Part shown: positions 10,283-19,577 of the stretch, piece after piece
Layout of the letters: every line of letters starts with the position of its first letter
How positions within the stretch are numbered: the first letter of the stretch is position 1
Source of the DNA: Aliivibrio sp.
GTDB taxonomy: Bacteria > Pseudomonadota > Gammaproteobacteria > Enterobacterales > Vibrionaceae
Direction: 5' to 3'
DNA: 55,363 nucleotides
NCBI GenBank assembly: GCA_016764915.1
Contig: JAESQY010000187.1
Span: 1-55,363 of the forward strand
The notes under the pieces: generated by a model
Seen by the model: only the letters and a program-made list of their open reading frames with translations
What the model was told of the DNA's origin: nothing
The model's database searches: none
Translations under genes and position numbers: made by a program

Positions 10283-10755
10283 AGGAGTGGTGGAATAACC
10301 TATCCAGTCGCGAGAGAAACTTAATGTTAGTTGCGTTCGCTTCTCTGTTGTTTGCTTCCATCTATTGGGGGCTTTTTCAGCCACTCAGTAACAAGTCTGA
10401 ACGAGCGGAAAATCGACTGCAACGTGAACAAAAATTATTGGTATGGGTTGAAAGCAAAGCTGATGCAATTATCGAGCTGCGAAGAAGCAACCAACAGAGC
10501 GTAAACAGCAGGTTTAAACCACTCAATCAGGTGATTCCGACCAGCAGTAAGCAGTTTAATATTGAGCTGATTAGAATGCAGCCAAGAGAGGACAAAGTGC
10601 AAGTGTGGATAAAACCAGTGCCTTTTTCTGCGCTTATGCAATGGCTCGCTTTCATCAAAGAGTCAGAAGGTGTTGAGGTTGAATTCCTTGATATAAAACG
10701 AACAGATACGAAAGGGGTGGTTGAACTGAGCCGCTTACAACTTGGGCGAGGGTAA
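10279..10755 (+). CDS. gspM: Type II secretion protein GspM (EpsM)
   Basis: Inner-membrane partner of GspL in the assembly platform. The 158-residue protein has a short cytoplasmic start (about 1-15), one membrane segment at about 16-36, a coiled-coil-prone stretch rich in Glu, Arg and Gln (about 38-75), and a small periplasmic ferredoxin-like domain. ATG 10279 overlaps the gspL stop by four bases. The size is close to other EpsM proteins. Confidence 0.93.
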   Translation: MKEWWNNLSSRERNLMLVAFASLLFASIYWGLFQPLSNKSERAENRLQREQKLLVWVESKADAIIELRRSNQQSVNSRFKPLNQVIPTSSKQFNIELIRMQPREDKVQVWIKPVPFSALMQWLAFIKESEGVEVEFLDIKRTDTKGVVELSRLQLGRG

Positions 10756-10758
10756 TTC

Positions 10759-11517
10759 ATGAAATCAAAACTGCTGCTTAGCGTACTTTTCATTGTGGTC
10801 TTTTTGGTTAGCTCAGTGGTACATATGCCAATTGCTTGGCTGCTTCAGCACATTCCCATAAGCAGTCAGGTTGTTATTCGAGGGGCAACAGGAACGCTAT
10901 GGCATGGTAAGGCTGAGGCCATTAATCTACAAAAAATCGATTTAGGTCAATTGCAATGGCAGTTTGAGCCGACGGAACTTCTCTCTGGTGGTTTTGCATT
11001 TTCGACACGTTTTGGCCGTGGTGGCGCACTTGATTGGAATGGTAAAGGTATTTTTGGTTACAGCACCAATGGCCCTTATGCTAAAGGGGTGTTGGTATCG
11101 GTAAAAACGGCCAGTTTGATGAAGCAGATTAAGATGGCTATTCCAGTGAAAATTGAGGGACAGTTAGAACTAACCTTAAATAACTATCAATTTTCAGCAC
11201 CTTGGTGCGAGATGGCAGAGGGCGAGTTGGTTTGGTCTGATGCACAGTTGAAGACACCGTTGGGGGCAGTCAACCCCGTAGAGGCTATTGCTACACTCGC
11301 ATGTCAGGACAGCATGATTACTCTGAAATCTGTGCAGGACTCTGCACAACTAAGCAGCGAATTCTCCGTTGAGTTGCACCCTGATGCAACGTATAAAATA
11401 TCGGGTTGGGTAAAACCGGGCGATCAATTGCCCCAAAAGGTCGAATCACAGCTTAAATGGCTTGGCAGCCCAAACTCAAAAGGGCAATATAAGATCAACC
11501 ATGTTGGTCGTTTATAA
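10759..11517 (+). CDS. gspN: Type II secretion protein GspN (EpsN)
   Basis: GspN is a non-universal component of type II secretion operons with a poorly defined role at the inner membrane. The 252-residue product has an N-terminal membrane anchor (about residues 5-28), followed by a beta-rich periplasmic domain with the family's GATGTLWHGKA pattern near residue 40 and Trp-rich motifs. It starts three bases after the gspM stop and closes the secretion operon. The next gene, nudE, begins 30 bases on, so transcription may continue into it. Confidence 0.92.
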   Translation: MKSKLLLSVLFIVVFLVSSVVHMPIAWLLQHIPISSQVVIRGATGTLWHGKAEAINLQKIDLGQLQWQFEPTELLSGGFAFSTRFGRGGALDWNGKGIFGYSTNGPYAKGVLVSVKTASLMKQIKMAIPVKIEGQLELTLNNYQFSAPWCEMAEGELVWSDAQLKTPLGAVNPVEAIATLACQDSMITLKSVQDSAQLSSEFSVELHPDATYKISGWVKPGDQLPQKVESQLKWLGSPNSKGQYKINHVGRL

Positions 11518-11547
11518 TTGAGTGTAATGAGTCATCAAGAGGTTTGT

Positions 11548-12099
11548 ATGAGTCAGTCTAAGAAACCTGAAATTTTATCTTCCCAAGTCGTTGCTCAGTC
11601 AAGACTATTTAAAATCGAGTCTCTGGAACTTCGATTTTCAAATGGTGAAGAGCGCACTTATGAACGAATGATGCCGAGTGAGCGTCATGCCGTGATGATG
11701 GTGCCGATTACTGCACAGGGTGATCTGTTATTAATTCGTGAATATTCAGCTGGTACCGACAGATATGAACTAGGCTTTCCTAAAGGGCTAATAGATAAAG
11801 GTGAGTCGGCTGAAGAGGCGGCAAACCGAGAGTTAAAAGAGGAGATCGGCTTTGGTTCAAAACAGCTGACTTTATTAAAAGAGGTGGTTTTGGCTCCGTC
11901 GTACTTCTCTAGCAAAATGATGTTGTATGTCGCTCAAGATCTCTTTCCTGAACAGTTAGAAGGGGATGAACCTGAGCCATTAGAAGTCATTAAGTGGCCT
12001 CTGGCCCAAGCTGAAGAGCTGTTAAACCATCTCGACTTTGCAGAAGCAAGAAGCATCGCGGCTCTAATGTTAACAATACAAAGGCTATCTAAGGAGTAA
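11548..12099 (+). CDS. nudE: ADP compounds hydrolase NudE (Nudix)
   Basis: Nudix hydrolase that cleaves ADP-ribose, NADH, Ap3A and related ADP compounds. The start is ATG 11548, preceded by AAGAGG at 11537-11542; an upstream TTG at 11518 directly abuts gspN and has no ribosome site. The 183-residue protein carries a complete Nudix box (G-x5-E-x7-RELKEE-x-GF) near residues 83-105 and follows E. coli NudE closely along its length, for example in LAPSYFSSKM and LEGDEPEPL, which separates it from NudF. It sits between the gsp operon and cysQ. Confidence 0.93.
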   Translation: MSQSKKPEILSSQVVAQSRLFKIESLELRFSNGEERTYERMMPSERHAVMMVPITAQGDLLLIREYSAGTDRYELGFPKGLIDKGESAEEAANRELKEEIGFGSKQLTLLKEVVLAPSYFSSKMMLYVAQDLFPEQLEGDEPEPLEVIKWPLAQAEELLNHLDFAEARSIAALMLTIQRLSKE

Positions 12100-12102
12100 A
12101 AG

Positions 12103-12909
12103 ATGGCAACACTTTCTCATTTAATACCAGAGGTCATTGAGATCGCGCGATCATCAGGCCAATTGATTTTGGATATTTATGAAAAAGGGACCTTTGAAGA
12201 GTTCACTAAATCAGATAATACCCCTGTAACGAGTGCGGATTTAGCAGCTCATAAATTTGTTACTGAGCAGCTTTCTAAGTTGACTCCGGATATTCCAGTG
12301 CTCTCTGAAGAAGACGCAGATGTCAGTTTGGCAGAGCGTAGTCAGTGGGATCGCTATTGGTTAGTTGACCCGTTGGATGGCACGCAAGAGTTTATTGCTC
12401 GTAGTGGCGATTTTGCAACCATCATCGCTTTAGTTGAGAATAATCAGCCCGTCATGGGGGTGGTATACGCACCTATGTCAAACCTGATTTACTTTGCTTA
12501 TCAAGGTGAAGGGGCGTGGAAAGTTGAGAATAACGAGCGCTTGCCAATCGGTATCCATAAACACAATAAAAGTGATGAGAGTATTTCGATTGCGGTGAGC
12601 AGGCGTCAAAATCTCACAACCATCACCGAACGTATGGATTCATCGTGGCATTATAATTTTATTCCATTAGGCTCTGCTGCGTTGAAAGCCTGTTTGGTAG
12701 CAGAAGGTGCTGCAGACTGTTATCTACGTATTGGACCGACAGGTGAATGGGATACCGCGGCAACACAATGCATTGTTGAAGAGGCTGGTGGAAAAATTTT
12801 AAACACCCATTTGCAACCGCTTACCTACAATGAAGAAGAGTCACTTGAAAACCCAAACTTTATTGTATTAGGGGATCAAAACTTGCCGTGGGGAAAAATT
12901 TTAAAATAG
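12103..12909 (+). CDS. cysQ: 3'(2'),5'-bisphosphate nucleotidase CysQ
   Basis: Removes the 3'-phosphate from PAP (3'-phosphoadenosine 5'-phosphate), a by-product of sulfate assimilation. The 268-residue protein belongs to the inositol monophosphatase superfamily. Metal-binding motifs are visible: LSEEDA at about 66-71, DPLDGTQEF at about 87-95, and the C-terminal GEWDTAATQCIVEEAGG at about 209-225. It follows nudE by three bases and is followed by a strong terminator. Both neighbours act on adenine nucleotides, which may explain the pairing. Confidence 0.95.
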   Translation: MATLSHLIPEVIEIARSSGQLILDIYEKGTFEEFTKSDNTPVTSADLAAHKFVTEQLSKLTPDIPVLSEEDADVSLAERSQWDRYWLVDPLDGTQEFIARSGDFATIIALVENNQPVMGVVYAPMSNLIYFAYQGEGAWKVENNERLPIGIHKHNKSDESISIAVSRRQNLTTITERMDSSWHYNFIPLGSAALKACLVAEGAADCYLRIGPTGEWDTAATQCIVEEAGGKILNTHLQPLTYNEEESLENPNFIVLGDQNLPWGKILK

Positions 12910-12923
12910 CAGATTAAACATCA

Positions 12924-12958
12924 AAAAAGGCAAAGACGATGAGTGTCTTTGCCTTTTT
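12924..12958. terminator. Bidirectional terminator between cysQ and nfuA
   Basis: A 14-bp perfect stem (12924-12937 with 12945-12958, core AGGCAAAGAC/GTCTTTGCCT) with a 7-base loop. It is flanked by A on the left and T on the right, so it works as an intrinsic terminator on both strands for the convergent genes cysQ and nfuA. Confidence 0.9.
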
Positions 12959-12977
12959 AAGTTCTATTAGAACAAAA

Positions 12978-13562
12978 TTAGTAGTAAGAGTGCTCACCAC
13001 GGTCATGTTCAGTTTGATCTCGAACCGCTGTTAATTCACCTTCAAATTGAGCTAACAACTCTTTTTCAATGCCTTCTTTTAAGGTTACATCAACCATTGA
13101 ACAACCATTACAACCACCACCAAACTGGACGATAGCGACACCGTTTTCAGTTATTTCCATTAAACTGACGTGACCGCCATGGCTCGCAAGCTGAGGGTTA
13201 ACTTGAGTTTGTATGGCATATTCAACACGTTCCATCAGCGAAGCATCATCCGAAACTTTACGCATTTTAGCGTTAGGGGCTTTTAGTGTGAGCTGTGAAC
13301 CCATTTTATCGGTAACATAATCAATGTCAGCTTCATCCAGAAAAGGAAGGCTAAGTTCATCAATATAAGCAGAAAAAAGCTCATATTTTATTTTAGTATC
13401 GCTCGTTTCAATCGCTTCAGGTGGGCAGTAAGAGACGCCACATTCCGCATTTTGAGTTCCAGGATTAACAACGAATACACGGATGCTGGTACCTTCAGGC
13501 TGCTGTTCTAGTAATTTTGAAAAATGACGTTGTGCATTTTCAGTAATAGTAATTGTCGACAC
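12978..13562 (-). CDS. nfuA: Fe-S biogenesis protein NfuA
   Basis: Iron-sulfur cluster carrier that delivers 4Fe-4S clusters to target enzymes, notably under stress. The 194-residue protein has an N-terminal degenerate A-type (IscA-like) domain (about 1-95) and a C-terminal Nfu domain (about 110-190) with the cluster-binding CNGC pair in [12 protein letters not shown]. The start is GTG (complement of 13560-13562). It is convergent with cysQ across a shared terminator. Confidence 0.95.
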   Translation of the reverse strand: MSTITITENAQRHFSKLLEQQPEGTSIRVFVVNPGTQNAECGVSYCPPEAIETSDTKIKYELFSAYIDELSLPFLDEADIDYVTDKMGSQLTLKAPNAKMRKVSDDASLMERVEYAIQTQVNPQLASHGGHVSLMEITENGVAIVQFGGGCNGCSMVDVTLKEGIEKELLAQFEGELTAVRDQTEHDRGEHSYY

Positions 13563-13666
13563 GCTTAATACCTGACTATTTTAGTAAGTTTCCCCTATTC
13601 TACTATTGTTCAGAAAAGCGGTCATCTTTTTTGCTCTTTTTCTGGTCAATCGGTTAGACGTTTTTA

Positions 13667-14374
13667 TCATATCAACGGATAAACTGATTCTGCAGTTCGG
13701 CAAATACAATAAATATCTACCCGTTTTACGCCTGCTTTTTTCAGTAACTTTGTCAGTATGGTTACGGTGCTTCCCGTGGTGACGACATCATCGACAATGG
13801 CGATATGTTCAGGTAACTGAGTTGGATTCAGCTTAAAAGCGGCCAATAAGTTCTTCTTACGCGCGACTCTATCTAACCCTTGCTGCATTTGGGTGGCTTT
13901 GATACGACAAAATAGATTTGGTTTCATATCTACCTCTAAAGCAGTTGCTAAATGTTTTGCGATCAATTCACTTTGATTAAAGCTGCGAAACAGTGCTCGC
14001 CGCCAATGCAGAGGAACAGGAGCAAGCATAGGTGCAGGTTCTTCGATATGCTTCGCTAATAGCTGGGCGAGATCGTAAGCGAGCCAGAATTTTCGTTGGT
14101 ATTTAAATTGATGAATCAGTGGCTTTAAAGGTCGTTGATACTCTCCAACGCAGATAAGGCGATCCCAAGGGGGAGGATGGTTTAAGCAAGCTCCACATTT
14201 ATCCACCGGGATTAATGTTGTGAGACCGCACTGCTGGCAGCGAGGCACTGGAGCAAAGTAAGAGAGACAAGCCTCGCACCATACAACATCGCTGGTGGGC
14301 ATAGGAAGCTTGCACCATAAACAGTGCGATTGATGACAACTAGTGATTGATCTTCTAATCCAGCCAGATAACAT
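13667..14374 (-). CDS. comF: ComF/GntX family phosphoribosyltransferase-like protein
   Basis: Member of the ComF family needed for DNA uptake in naturally competent bacteria, including vibrios and Haemophilus; in E. coli the relative is GntX/YhgH. The 235-residue protein has an N-terminal double zinc-ribbon (CLWCKLP, WCEACL, CQQCG, CGAC; about 19-70) and a C-terminal type I phosphoribosyltransferase fold with the PRPP-loop motif VDDVVTTGSTV at about 190-200. It is divergent from bioH with only 41 bases between the start codons, so the promoters must overlap. The family call is strong; the competence role is by homology. Confidence 0.88.
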   Translation of the reverse strand: MLSGWIRRSITSCHQSHCLWCKLPMPTSDVVWCEACLSYFAPVPRCQQCGLTTLIPVDKCGACLNHPPPWDRLICVGEYQRPLKPLIHQFKYQRKFWLAYDLAQLLAKHIEEPAPMLAPVPLHWRRALFRSFNQSELIAKHLATALEVDMKPNLFCRIKATQMQQGLDRVARKKNLLAAFKLNPTQLPEHIAIVDDVVTTGSTVTILTKLLKKAGVKRVDIYCICRTAESVYPLI

Positions 14375-14415
14375 CAGTACTATAATTACCTCAAAAATGA
14401 ATTAAGGCAGTGTAA

Positions 14416-15183
14416 ATGAGAAAACCACTATTTTGGCAAACCGAAGGACAAGGTCTGGATCTAGTTCTCATTCACGGTTGGGGCATGAATGGTGCGGTTT
14501 GGCATAATATTGTCATGCAACTGTCACAGCACTATCGAGTACACGCGGTGGACCTGCCTGGTTATGGTCACAGCGGGGCATCTCAAGCGGATTCATTTGA
14601 ACAGATGTGTGAGTGGATTTTAGAAGAGGCACCAGAGAATGCGATTTGGCTTGGTTGGTCTTTAGGTGGTCTGGTTGCAACCCACATTACCCAGGTAGCA
14701 CCAGAGCGCGTCAGTAAGCTCATTACGGTGGCCAGCTCCCCCTCTTTTGCAGACTCAGAGCAGTGGAAAGGGATAAAACCAGAAGTATTGAATAATTTTA
14801 TTGAGCAGTTGTCTGGTAATTTCAGATTAACCGTTGAACGTTTTATGGCACTGCAAGCGATGGGCAGCCCAACCGCCAGACAAGATGTGAAGCAGGTGAA
14901 AAAGGCGGTATTCAGTCGCCCGGTTCCAGAACCACAAGTATTAGCTCAAGGTTTGAAAATACTCGCCGATACTGATTTACGAGGCTCATTAACTTTAATC
15001 AACCAACCTTTTCTTCGACTCTATGGCCGATTAGATGGTTTGGTACCGGTTAACGTTGCTGAGAAGGTGTCTGAGATGTCACCGCATTCTGAAAGTTATA
15101 TTTTTCAGAGCGCTTCTCATGCACCTTTTATCTCTCACAGTGAAGAGTTTATTGAAGTATTACAACGCTTTATTGATAAATAG
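14416..15183 (+). CDS. bioH: Pimeloyl-ACP methyl ester carboxylesterase BioH
   Basis: Serine hydrolase that removes the methyl group from pimeloyl-ACP methyl ester, closing the pimelate branch of biotin synthesis. The 255-residue alpha/beta hydrolase has the oxyanion motif LIHGWGMNG (about 18-26), the nucleophile elbow GWSLGG (Ser at about 82), an Asp near 207 (LYGRLDGLVP) and the catalytic His in SASHAPF (about 234). The WGMNG and SHAPFISH patterns are typical of BioH. No other biotin gene is adjacent, as in E. coli. Confidence 0.92.
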   Translation: MRKPLFWQTEGQGLDLVLIHGWGMNGAVWHNIVMQLSQHYRVHAVDLPGYGHSGASQADSFEQMCEWILEEAPENAIWLGWSLGGLVATHITQVAPERVSKLITVASSPSFADSEQWKGIKPEVLNNFIEQLSGNFRLTVERFMALQAMGSPTARQDVKQVKKAVFSRPVPEPQVLAQGLKILADTDLRGSLTLINQPFLRLYGRLDGLVPVNVAEKVSEMSPHSESYIFQSASHAPFISHSEEFIEVLQRFIDK

Positions 15184-15281
15184 GTGGTAATGAGGCTATA
15201 TAACAGCAGCAATGAAGTACCGCTATGTAATACAGCTCATTACTTTGTCGATGATTTGCAATGGATAGGTAGGTAAATAGC

Positions 15282-15758
15282 ATGATGTTTTCGCCATCGA
15301 GCGTAAATGTGCCATTGATAGCGCCATCCGTTAACTTACCGACGGAACAAGTAGCACGGGATAACCGAATCCGTCAACCAGTTACTCCAGCAAAGCAACT
15401 GACAAAATCCTTAGCTGAGAAAGAGATCTCAGAAAAGGATAAGCAGCGTCGCAGGGAAGCTTGGGATCCTTCTGAGCACCCCGATTATGTATTTTTGGAA
15501 GAGGAAGAGGATGATGACACCCATTTACCCTTTTATAATGTCGATAATGAGCTCGCTAGAATAGCAAAGTTGTTGTCATTGGATACATACGCCGCTGGTG
15601 AAGGGATGGGGTATACAATTCGCTTTGGGTTACCTAAAGAGTTATTACATGCCCTAGAACAGTTAGGAACGATGGTTCGTCGAAGGACGGTGATCAGTTA
15701 CCATTATGACAAATCGGTTGTTCCTAATTTACCTTCAGAAGTATTGGCAGTGCTTTAA
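15282..15758 (+). CDS. Unrecognised acidic protein next to bioH
   Basis: I do not recognise a domain in this 158-residue protein. It has a Pro-rich, disordered-looking N-terminus (about 1-45), a charged basic stretch (about 40-60), a tight acidic run EEEEDDD at about 73-79, and a more folded C-terminal half with hydrophobic helices (about 86-130) and a RRR cluster. It has no signal peptide or membrane segment. Two ATGs (15282, 15285) follow GGTAGGTAAATAGC. It stands between bioH and the convergent tex, with its own hairpins downstream. Coding is supported by good codon structure and a ribosome site. Confidence 0.7.
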   Translation: MMFSPSSVNVPLIAPSVNLPTEQVARDNRIRQPVTPAKQLTKSLAEKEISEKDKQRRREAWDPSEHPDYVFLEEEEDDDTHLPFYNVDNELARIAKLLSLDTYAAGEGMGYTIRFGLPKELLHALEQLGTMVRRRTVISYHYDKSVVPNLPSEVLAVL

Positions 15759-15785
15759 GTGCAATGACAGCTATCATTGCACTTA
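15756..15785 (+). repeat. 12-bp perfect inverted repeat at the stop of the acidic-protein gene
   Basis: TAAGTGCAATGA (15756-15767) pairs perfectly with TCATTGCACTTA (15774-15785) over a 6-base loop. The left arm includes the stop codon itself. No T run follows, so by itself it is a poor intrinsic terminator; it may stabilise the mRNA 3' end. Confidence 0.6.
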
Positions 15786-15802
15786 GATGGTAAATAGGAA
15801 AC

Positions 15803-15838
15803 CAAGAGCTTGATGAACATCTCGCTCTTGAGTTTTTT
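15803..15838 (+). terminator. Terminator downstream of the acidic-protein gene
   Basis: CAAGAGC (15803-15809) pairs with GCTCTTG (15824-15830), followed by AG and six T (15833-15838). It would stop + strand transcription. The T run reaches into the complement of the tex stop codon, so the two convergent genes share these bases. Confidence 0.65.
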
Positions 15839-18170
15839 ACTTTTTGGCTTTAGCAAAAGCCGCTGCGAATGCACCACCCATCGCCGCATTACCGGATTGG
15901 TTACTCGGTTTTATGGTCGAGCTTGGACGCTGGTTTTTCCCTGCGGGCTGGCCTTTGTTGGTGGCTGGTTGACGTTGAGGACGATTATCTTTTCCCGGTT
16001 GATCGTGTAAGCGCATAGAGAGAGCGATACGCTTTCTTTGCACATCTACCTCCATCACTTTTACCTTTACAATGTCGCCTGCTTTTACCACTTCACGTGG
16101 ATCCGCCACAAATTTATCCGTCAGTGCAGAGATATGCACTAAACCATCTTGATGCACACCAATATCAACAAAGGCACCAAAATTTGCCACGTTAGAGACC
16201 ACACCTTCCAATATCATACCAATTTCAAGATCCGTGACCTTATTAATCCCATCAGCAAAGGTAGCGGTTTTAAACTCAGGTCGTGGATCTCGGCCCGGTT
16301 TATCCAGCTCTGTAATGATGTCGGTGACGGTGGGTAGGCCAAAATTCGTATCGGTATAGTCAATGGCGTTAATGCCGCGCAAAAACTCACTGTTACCAAT
16401 AATTGCATCGATTGATTTACTGTTTTTTGCTGCGATCTCTTTCACCAAAGGGTAGGCCTCTGGATGAACGGCTGAGCTATCCAGTGGATTTTTGCCCCCC
16501 ATGATACGTAAAAAACCGGCACACTGTTCGAACGCTTTTGGCCCAAGGCGCGCCACTTTTTTTAGGGTGATTCGAGCATTAAAACGGCCATGTTCATCGC
16601 GATAATCCACAATATTCTGCGCAATGGTGGTGGTAAGGCCCGCCACTCGAGTTAGTAGGGCTGCAGAGGCGGTATTGACATCAACACCGACCGCATTTAC
16701 ACAATCTTCAACGACACCATCAAGGCGCTTGGCCAGCTGACTTTGGCTTACATCGTGTTGATATTGGCCCACACCGATAGACTTAGGGTCAATTTTTACC
16801 AGCTCTGCCAATGGGTCTTGTAAACGGCGAGCAATAGATACTGCACCACGAATAGAGACATCTAAATCGGGAAACTCTTTAGCGGCTAACTCTGAGGCGG
16901 AGTAAACCGACGCGCCTGCTTCACTGACAATAATCGCCTGTGCTTTTAGACCTGTGTTTTTTAGTAAATCGGCCACAAAGCTGTCGGTCTCTCTTGACGC
17001 GGTGCCGTTACCAATGGCAATCAAATCCACTTGGTGTTTGCGGATCAGCGCTTCAATGGTACGTCCCGATTTCTCAATTTGGTTATGCGGTTGGTTAGGA
17101 TAGATAGTATCAGTGGCCACCACTTTTCCGGTTGGGTCAATCACTGCGACTTTGGTTCCTGTGCGTAGACCCGGATCCAAGCCGAGTGTGGTTTTTAATC
17201 CAGCAGGAGCGGCCATCAATAGATCTTTCAGATTGGTAGCAAACACGTCAATGGCGCCGGTTTCAGCGGTCTCTTTGAGCGCGCCCATTAACTCGGTTTC
17301 CATGTGCATTAATATTTTAACGCGCCAGCCCCAGCTGATGACCTGTTTACGCCAGATATCACTCGGTTGAGTAGCCAGTTTGACGCCGAAATGGTCGGCA
17401 ATAATGACCTCACAATAAGAGCTGCGCACCCCCTCTTCTTGACGTGGATCTGCGTTGAGTGAGACTTGTAAAAAACCTTCATTACGACCACGAAACATAG
17501 CCAAAGCTCGATGAGACGGTACTTTAGTCAAACGCTCGTTATGCTCAAAGTAATCTTTGAATTTTTCGCCTTCACTCTCTTTGCCAGCAATAACACGCGA
17601 GCTTAGTTCAGCACAACTCAGCAGGTGACGACGAATTTTATCAATAAGACCAGCATCTACTGCCATTCGCTCGATCATAATGGCGCGAGCTGCATCCAGT
17701 ACCGCTTTATTATCACTAAAACCAGCGTCAACATTAATAAACTTGGCCGCTTCAACTTCCGGATCATGACTCGGTTGAGACCACAGAAGATCGCCCAAAG
17801 GTTCAATCCCTGCTTCAATGGCGATCTGCCCTTTAGTGCGACGTTTTTGTTTGTAAGGTAGGTAGAGATCTTCAAGACGAGTTTTATTATCTGCAGAGAG
17901 AATCTCGGCTTCTAAAGCTGGAGTGAGTTTATCTTGTTCTTTAATGGACTTTAAAATGGTTTTACGGCGATCATCCATCTCTCGAAGGTAACTCAAGCGA
18001 CTGTCTAAGGTGCGCAGCTGGGTATCATCCAGTCCTTCCGTCACCTCTTTACGGTAGCGAGCAATAAAAGGCACCGTATTACCGTCATCGATAAGTTGTA
18101 CTGTGGCAGCAACTTGCTGAGGGCGAACATTGAGTTCTTGTGCGATCAAATTATTGATGGCTGTTGTCAT
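15837..18170 (-). CDS. tex: RNA-binding transcriptional accessory protein Tex (YhgF)
   Basis: Highly conserved nucleic-acid-binding protein implicated in transcription and RNA metabolism. The 777-residue product shows the N-terminal Tex domain (about 1-190), a YqgF/RNase H-like domain with [10 protein letters not shown] (about 330-450), helix-hairpin-helix motifs (about 500-560) and a C-terminal S1 RNA-binding domain (about 650-725, [18 protein letters not shown]). The tail is Gln/Asn/Pro-rich and basic. It lies 13 bases downstream of greB and is probably co-transcribed with it. Length is normal for the family. Confidence 0.95.
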   Translation of the reverse strand: MTTAINNLIAQELNVRPQQVAATVQLIDDGNTVPFIARYRKEVTEGLDDTQLRTLDSRLSYLREMDDRRKTILKSIKEQDKLTPALEAEILSADNKTRLEDLYLPYKQKRRTKGQIAIEAGIEPLGDLLWSQPSHDPEVEAAKFINVDAGFSDNKAVLDAARAIMIERMAVDAGLIDKIRRHLLSCAELSSRVIAGKESEGEKFKDYFEHNERLTKVPSHRALAMFRGRNEGFLQVSLNADPRQEEGVRSSYCEVIIADHFGVKLATQPSDIWRKQVISWGWRVKILMHMETELMGALKETAETGAIDVFATNLKDLLMAAPAGLKTTLGLDPGLRTGTKVAVIDPTGKVVATDTIYPNQPHNQIEKSGRTIEALIRKHQVDLIAIGNGTASRETDSFVADLLKNTGLKAQAIIVSEAGASVYSASELAAKEFPDLDVSIRGAVSIARRLQDPLAELVKIDPKSIGVGQYQHDVSQSQLAKRLDGVVEDCVNAVGVDVNTASAALLTRVAGLTTTIAQNIVDYRDEHGRFNARITLKKVARLGPKAFEQCAGFLRIMGGKNPLDSSAVHPEAYPLVKEIAAKNSKSIDAIIGNSEFLRGINAIDYTDTNFGLPTVTDIITELDKPGRDPRPEFKTATFADGINKVTDLEIGMILEGVVSNVANFGAFVDIGVHQDGLVHISALTDKFVADPREVVKAGDIVKVKVMEVDVQRKRIALSMRLHDQPGKDNRPQRQPATNKGQPAGKNQRPSSTIKPSNQSGNAAMGGAFAAAFAKAKK

Positions 18171-18183
18171 TAGATAGTCTCAT

Positions 18184-18651
18184 TTAATATTTGATGTTAT
18201 TTACAAACCAAGTCTTAGGGCCTTCAGGGGTTTGAACAACGGCATCGTCATCCACCTCTTTTTTGAGCAGCGCTCTGGCCATAGGAGAGTCTATAGAGAT
18301 GTAATCATGTCGACCGTAGATCTCATCTGGGCCAACAATGCGCAAAGAGAGCGTCTCTCCTGCTTCGTTTTCAATCTCTACCCAAGCACCAAAAAACACC
18401 TTACCATCTTGCTGTGGCGAGTATTCAATTACATTCACCACTTCAAGACGTTTACGCAAAAAGCGAACCCTACGATCAATCTGTCGTAAAATTTGCTTGT
18501 TGTATTTATAATCAGCATTTTCTGAGCGGTCACCTAAACTGGCCGCCCAAGTGACTTTCTGAGTGATCTCGGGTCGTTTAACGCGCCATAAGTGATCCAA
18601 CTCTTGTTTGAGTTTGTTATAGCCTTCACGAGTAATTAAGTTTGTTTTCAT
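18184..18651 (-). CDS. greB: Transcription elongation factor GreB
   Basis: Rescues backtracked RNA polymerase by stimulating cleavage of the transcript's 3' end. The 155-residue protein has the N-terminal antiparallel coiled coil (about 1-77) with the acidic tip in LGDRSENADYKYNK (about 45-58), and the C-terminal FKBP-like domain (about 80-155). The basic residues after the tip and the RRVRFLRKRLE stretch fit GreB rather than GreA. It is divergent from ompR, as in other enterics and vibrios, and upstream of tex. Confidence 0.94.
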   Translation of the reverse strand: MKTNLITREGYNKLKQELDHLWRVKRPEITQKVTWAASLGDRSENADYKYNKQILRQIDRRVRFLRKRLEVVNVIEYSPQQDGKVFFGAWVEIENEAGETLSLRIVGPDEIYGRHDYISIDSPMARALLKKEVDDDAVVQTPEGPKTWFVNNIKY

Positions 18652-18805
18652 ATTATTTATTGTACTGACTAATCGAGATCTTAGCTAAGATAAAGTGAGG
18701 ATTTAACATTAGCGAAAAAGTACACAAAACGTAACAATTTCAAATCGAATTATCATCGATATTCCATACATCGGCCCAAGTTATTAGTACACTAGGGGTG
18801 AAAGT

Positions 18806-18821
18806 ACTATTTCTAAATAGT
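18806..18821. repeat. Dyad in the ompR leader
   Basis: ACTATTT (18806-18812) and AAATAGT (18815-18821) form a perfect 7-bp inverted repeat with a 2-base centre, 25 bases before the ompR ATG. It could be an operator or a leader hairpin; the sequence alone does not decide. Confidence 0.4.
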
Positions 18822-18845
18822 GCCATTGTTTGAGGTAGGTAAAAT

Positions 18846-19565
18846 ATGCAAGATAATTTCAAGATATTGGTGGTAGATGATGATATGCGTCTACGTTCTC
18901 TATTGGAGCGCTATCTTTCAGAGCAAGGCTTTCAGGTAAGAAGTGTGGCTAATAGTGAGCAGATGGACCGCTTGCTGCTTCGTGAAAATTTTCATTTGAT
19001 GGTATTAGATCTGATGCTGCCTGGCGAAGATGGTTTATCTATTTGCCGTCGATTGCGCAGTGCCAATAATATGCTGCCGATACTGATGCTTACCGCTAAG
19101 GGCGATGAGATAGACCGTATTGTTGGTCTTGAAGTGGGCGCCGATGACTATTTAGCCAAACCATTTAATCCACGTGAACTGCTAGCGCGTATTCGTGCCG
19201 TATTAAGACGTCAAACCATAGAGTTGCCGGGTGCCCCGAGCTCTGAAGAAGAAATTATTGAGTTTGGCGAATATCGACTTAATCTTGGCACTCGTGAAAT
19301 GTTCCGTAATGAAGAGCCGATGCCACTGACGTCGGGTGAATTTGCCGTATTGAAATCGCTGGTGACTAATGCTCGTGAACCGATGTCGCGTGATAAGTTA
19401 ATGAATTTGGCTCGCGGCCGTGAATATTCAGCGATGGAGCGTTCGATTGATGTGCAAATCTCTCGCCTACGCCGGATGATAGAAGAGGATCCAAGTCGTC
19501 CTCGTTATATTCAGACCGTATGGGGTTTAGGATACGTATTTGTTCCTGAAGGAAAAGAGCAGTAA
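18846..19565 (+). CDS. ompR: Osmolarity response regulator OmpR
   Basis: DNA-binding response regulator of the EnvZ/OmpR pair, controlling porin and envelope genes. The 239-residue protein has a receiver domain with the acidic pocket DDD at about 11-13, phospho-acceptor Asp55 (LMVLDLMLPG), Thr near 83 and Lys near 105 (YLAKPF), and a C-terminal winged-helix domain (about 140-235). The ATG follows GAGGTAGGTAAAAT, a good ribosome site. envZ follows 12 bases on. Confidence 0.97.
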   Translation: MQDNFKILVVDDDMRLRSLLERYLSEQGFQVRSVANSEQMDRLLLRENFHLMVLDLMLPGEDGLSICRRLRSANNMLPILMLTAKGDEIDRIVGLEVGADDYLAKPFNPRELLARIRAVLRRQTIELPGAPSSEEEIIEFGEYRLNLGTREMFRNEEPMPLTSGEFAVLKSLVTNAREPMSRDKLMNLARGREYSAMERSIDVQISRLRRMIEEDPSRPRYIQTVWGLGYVFVPEGKEQ

Positions 19566-19577
19566 ACTCAACGGATA

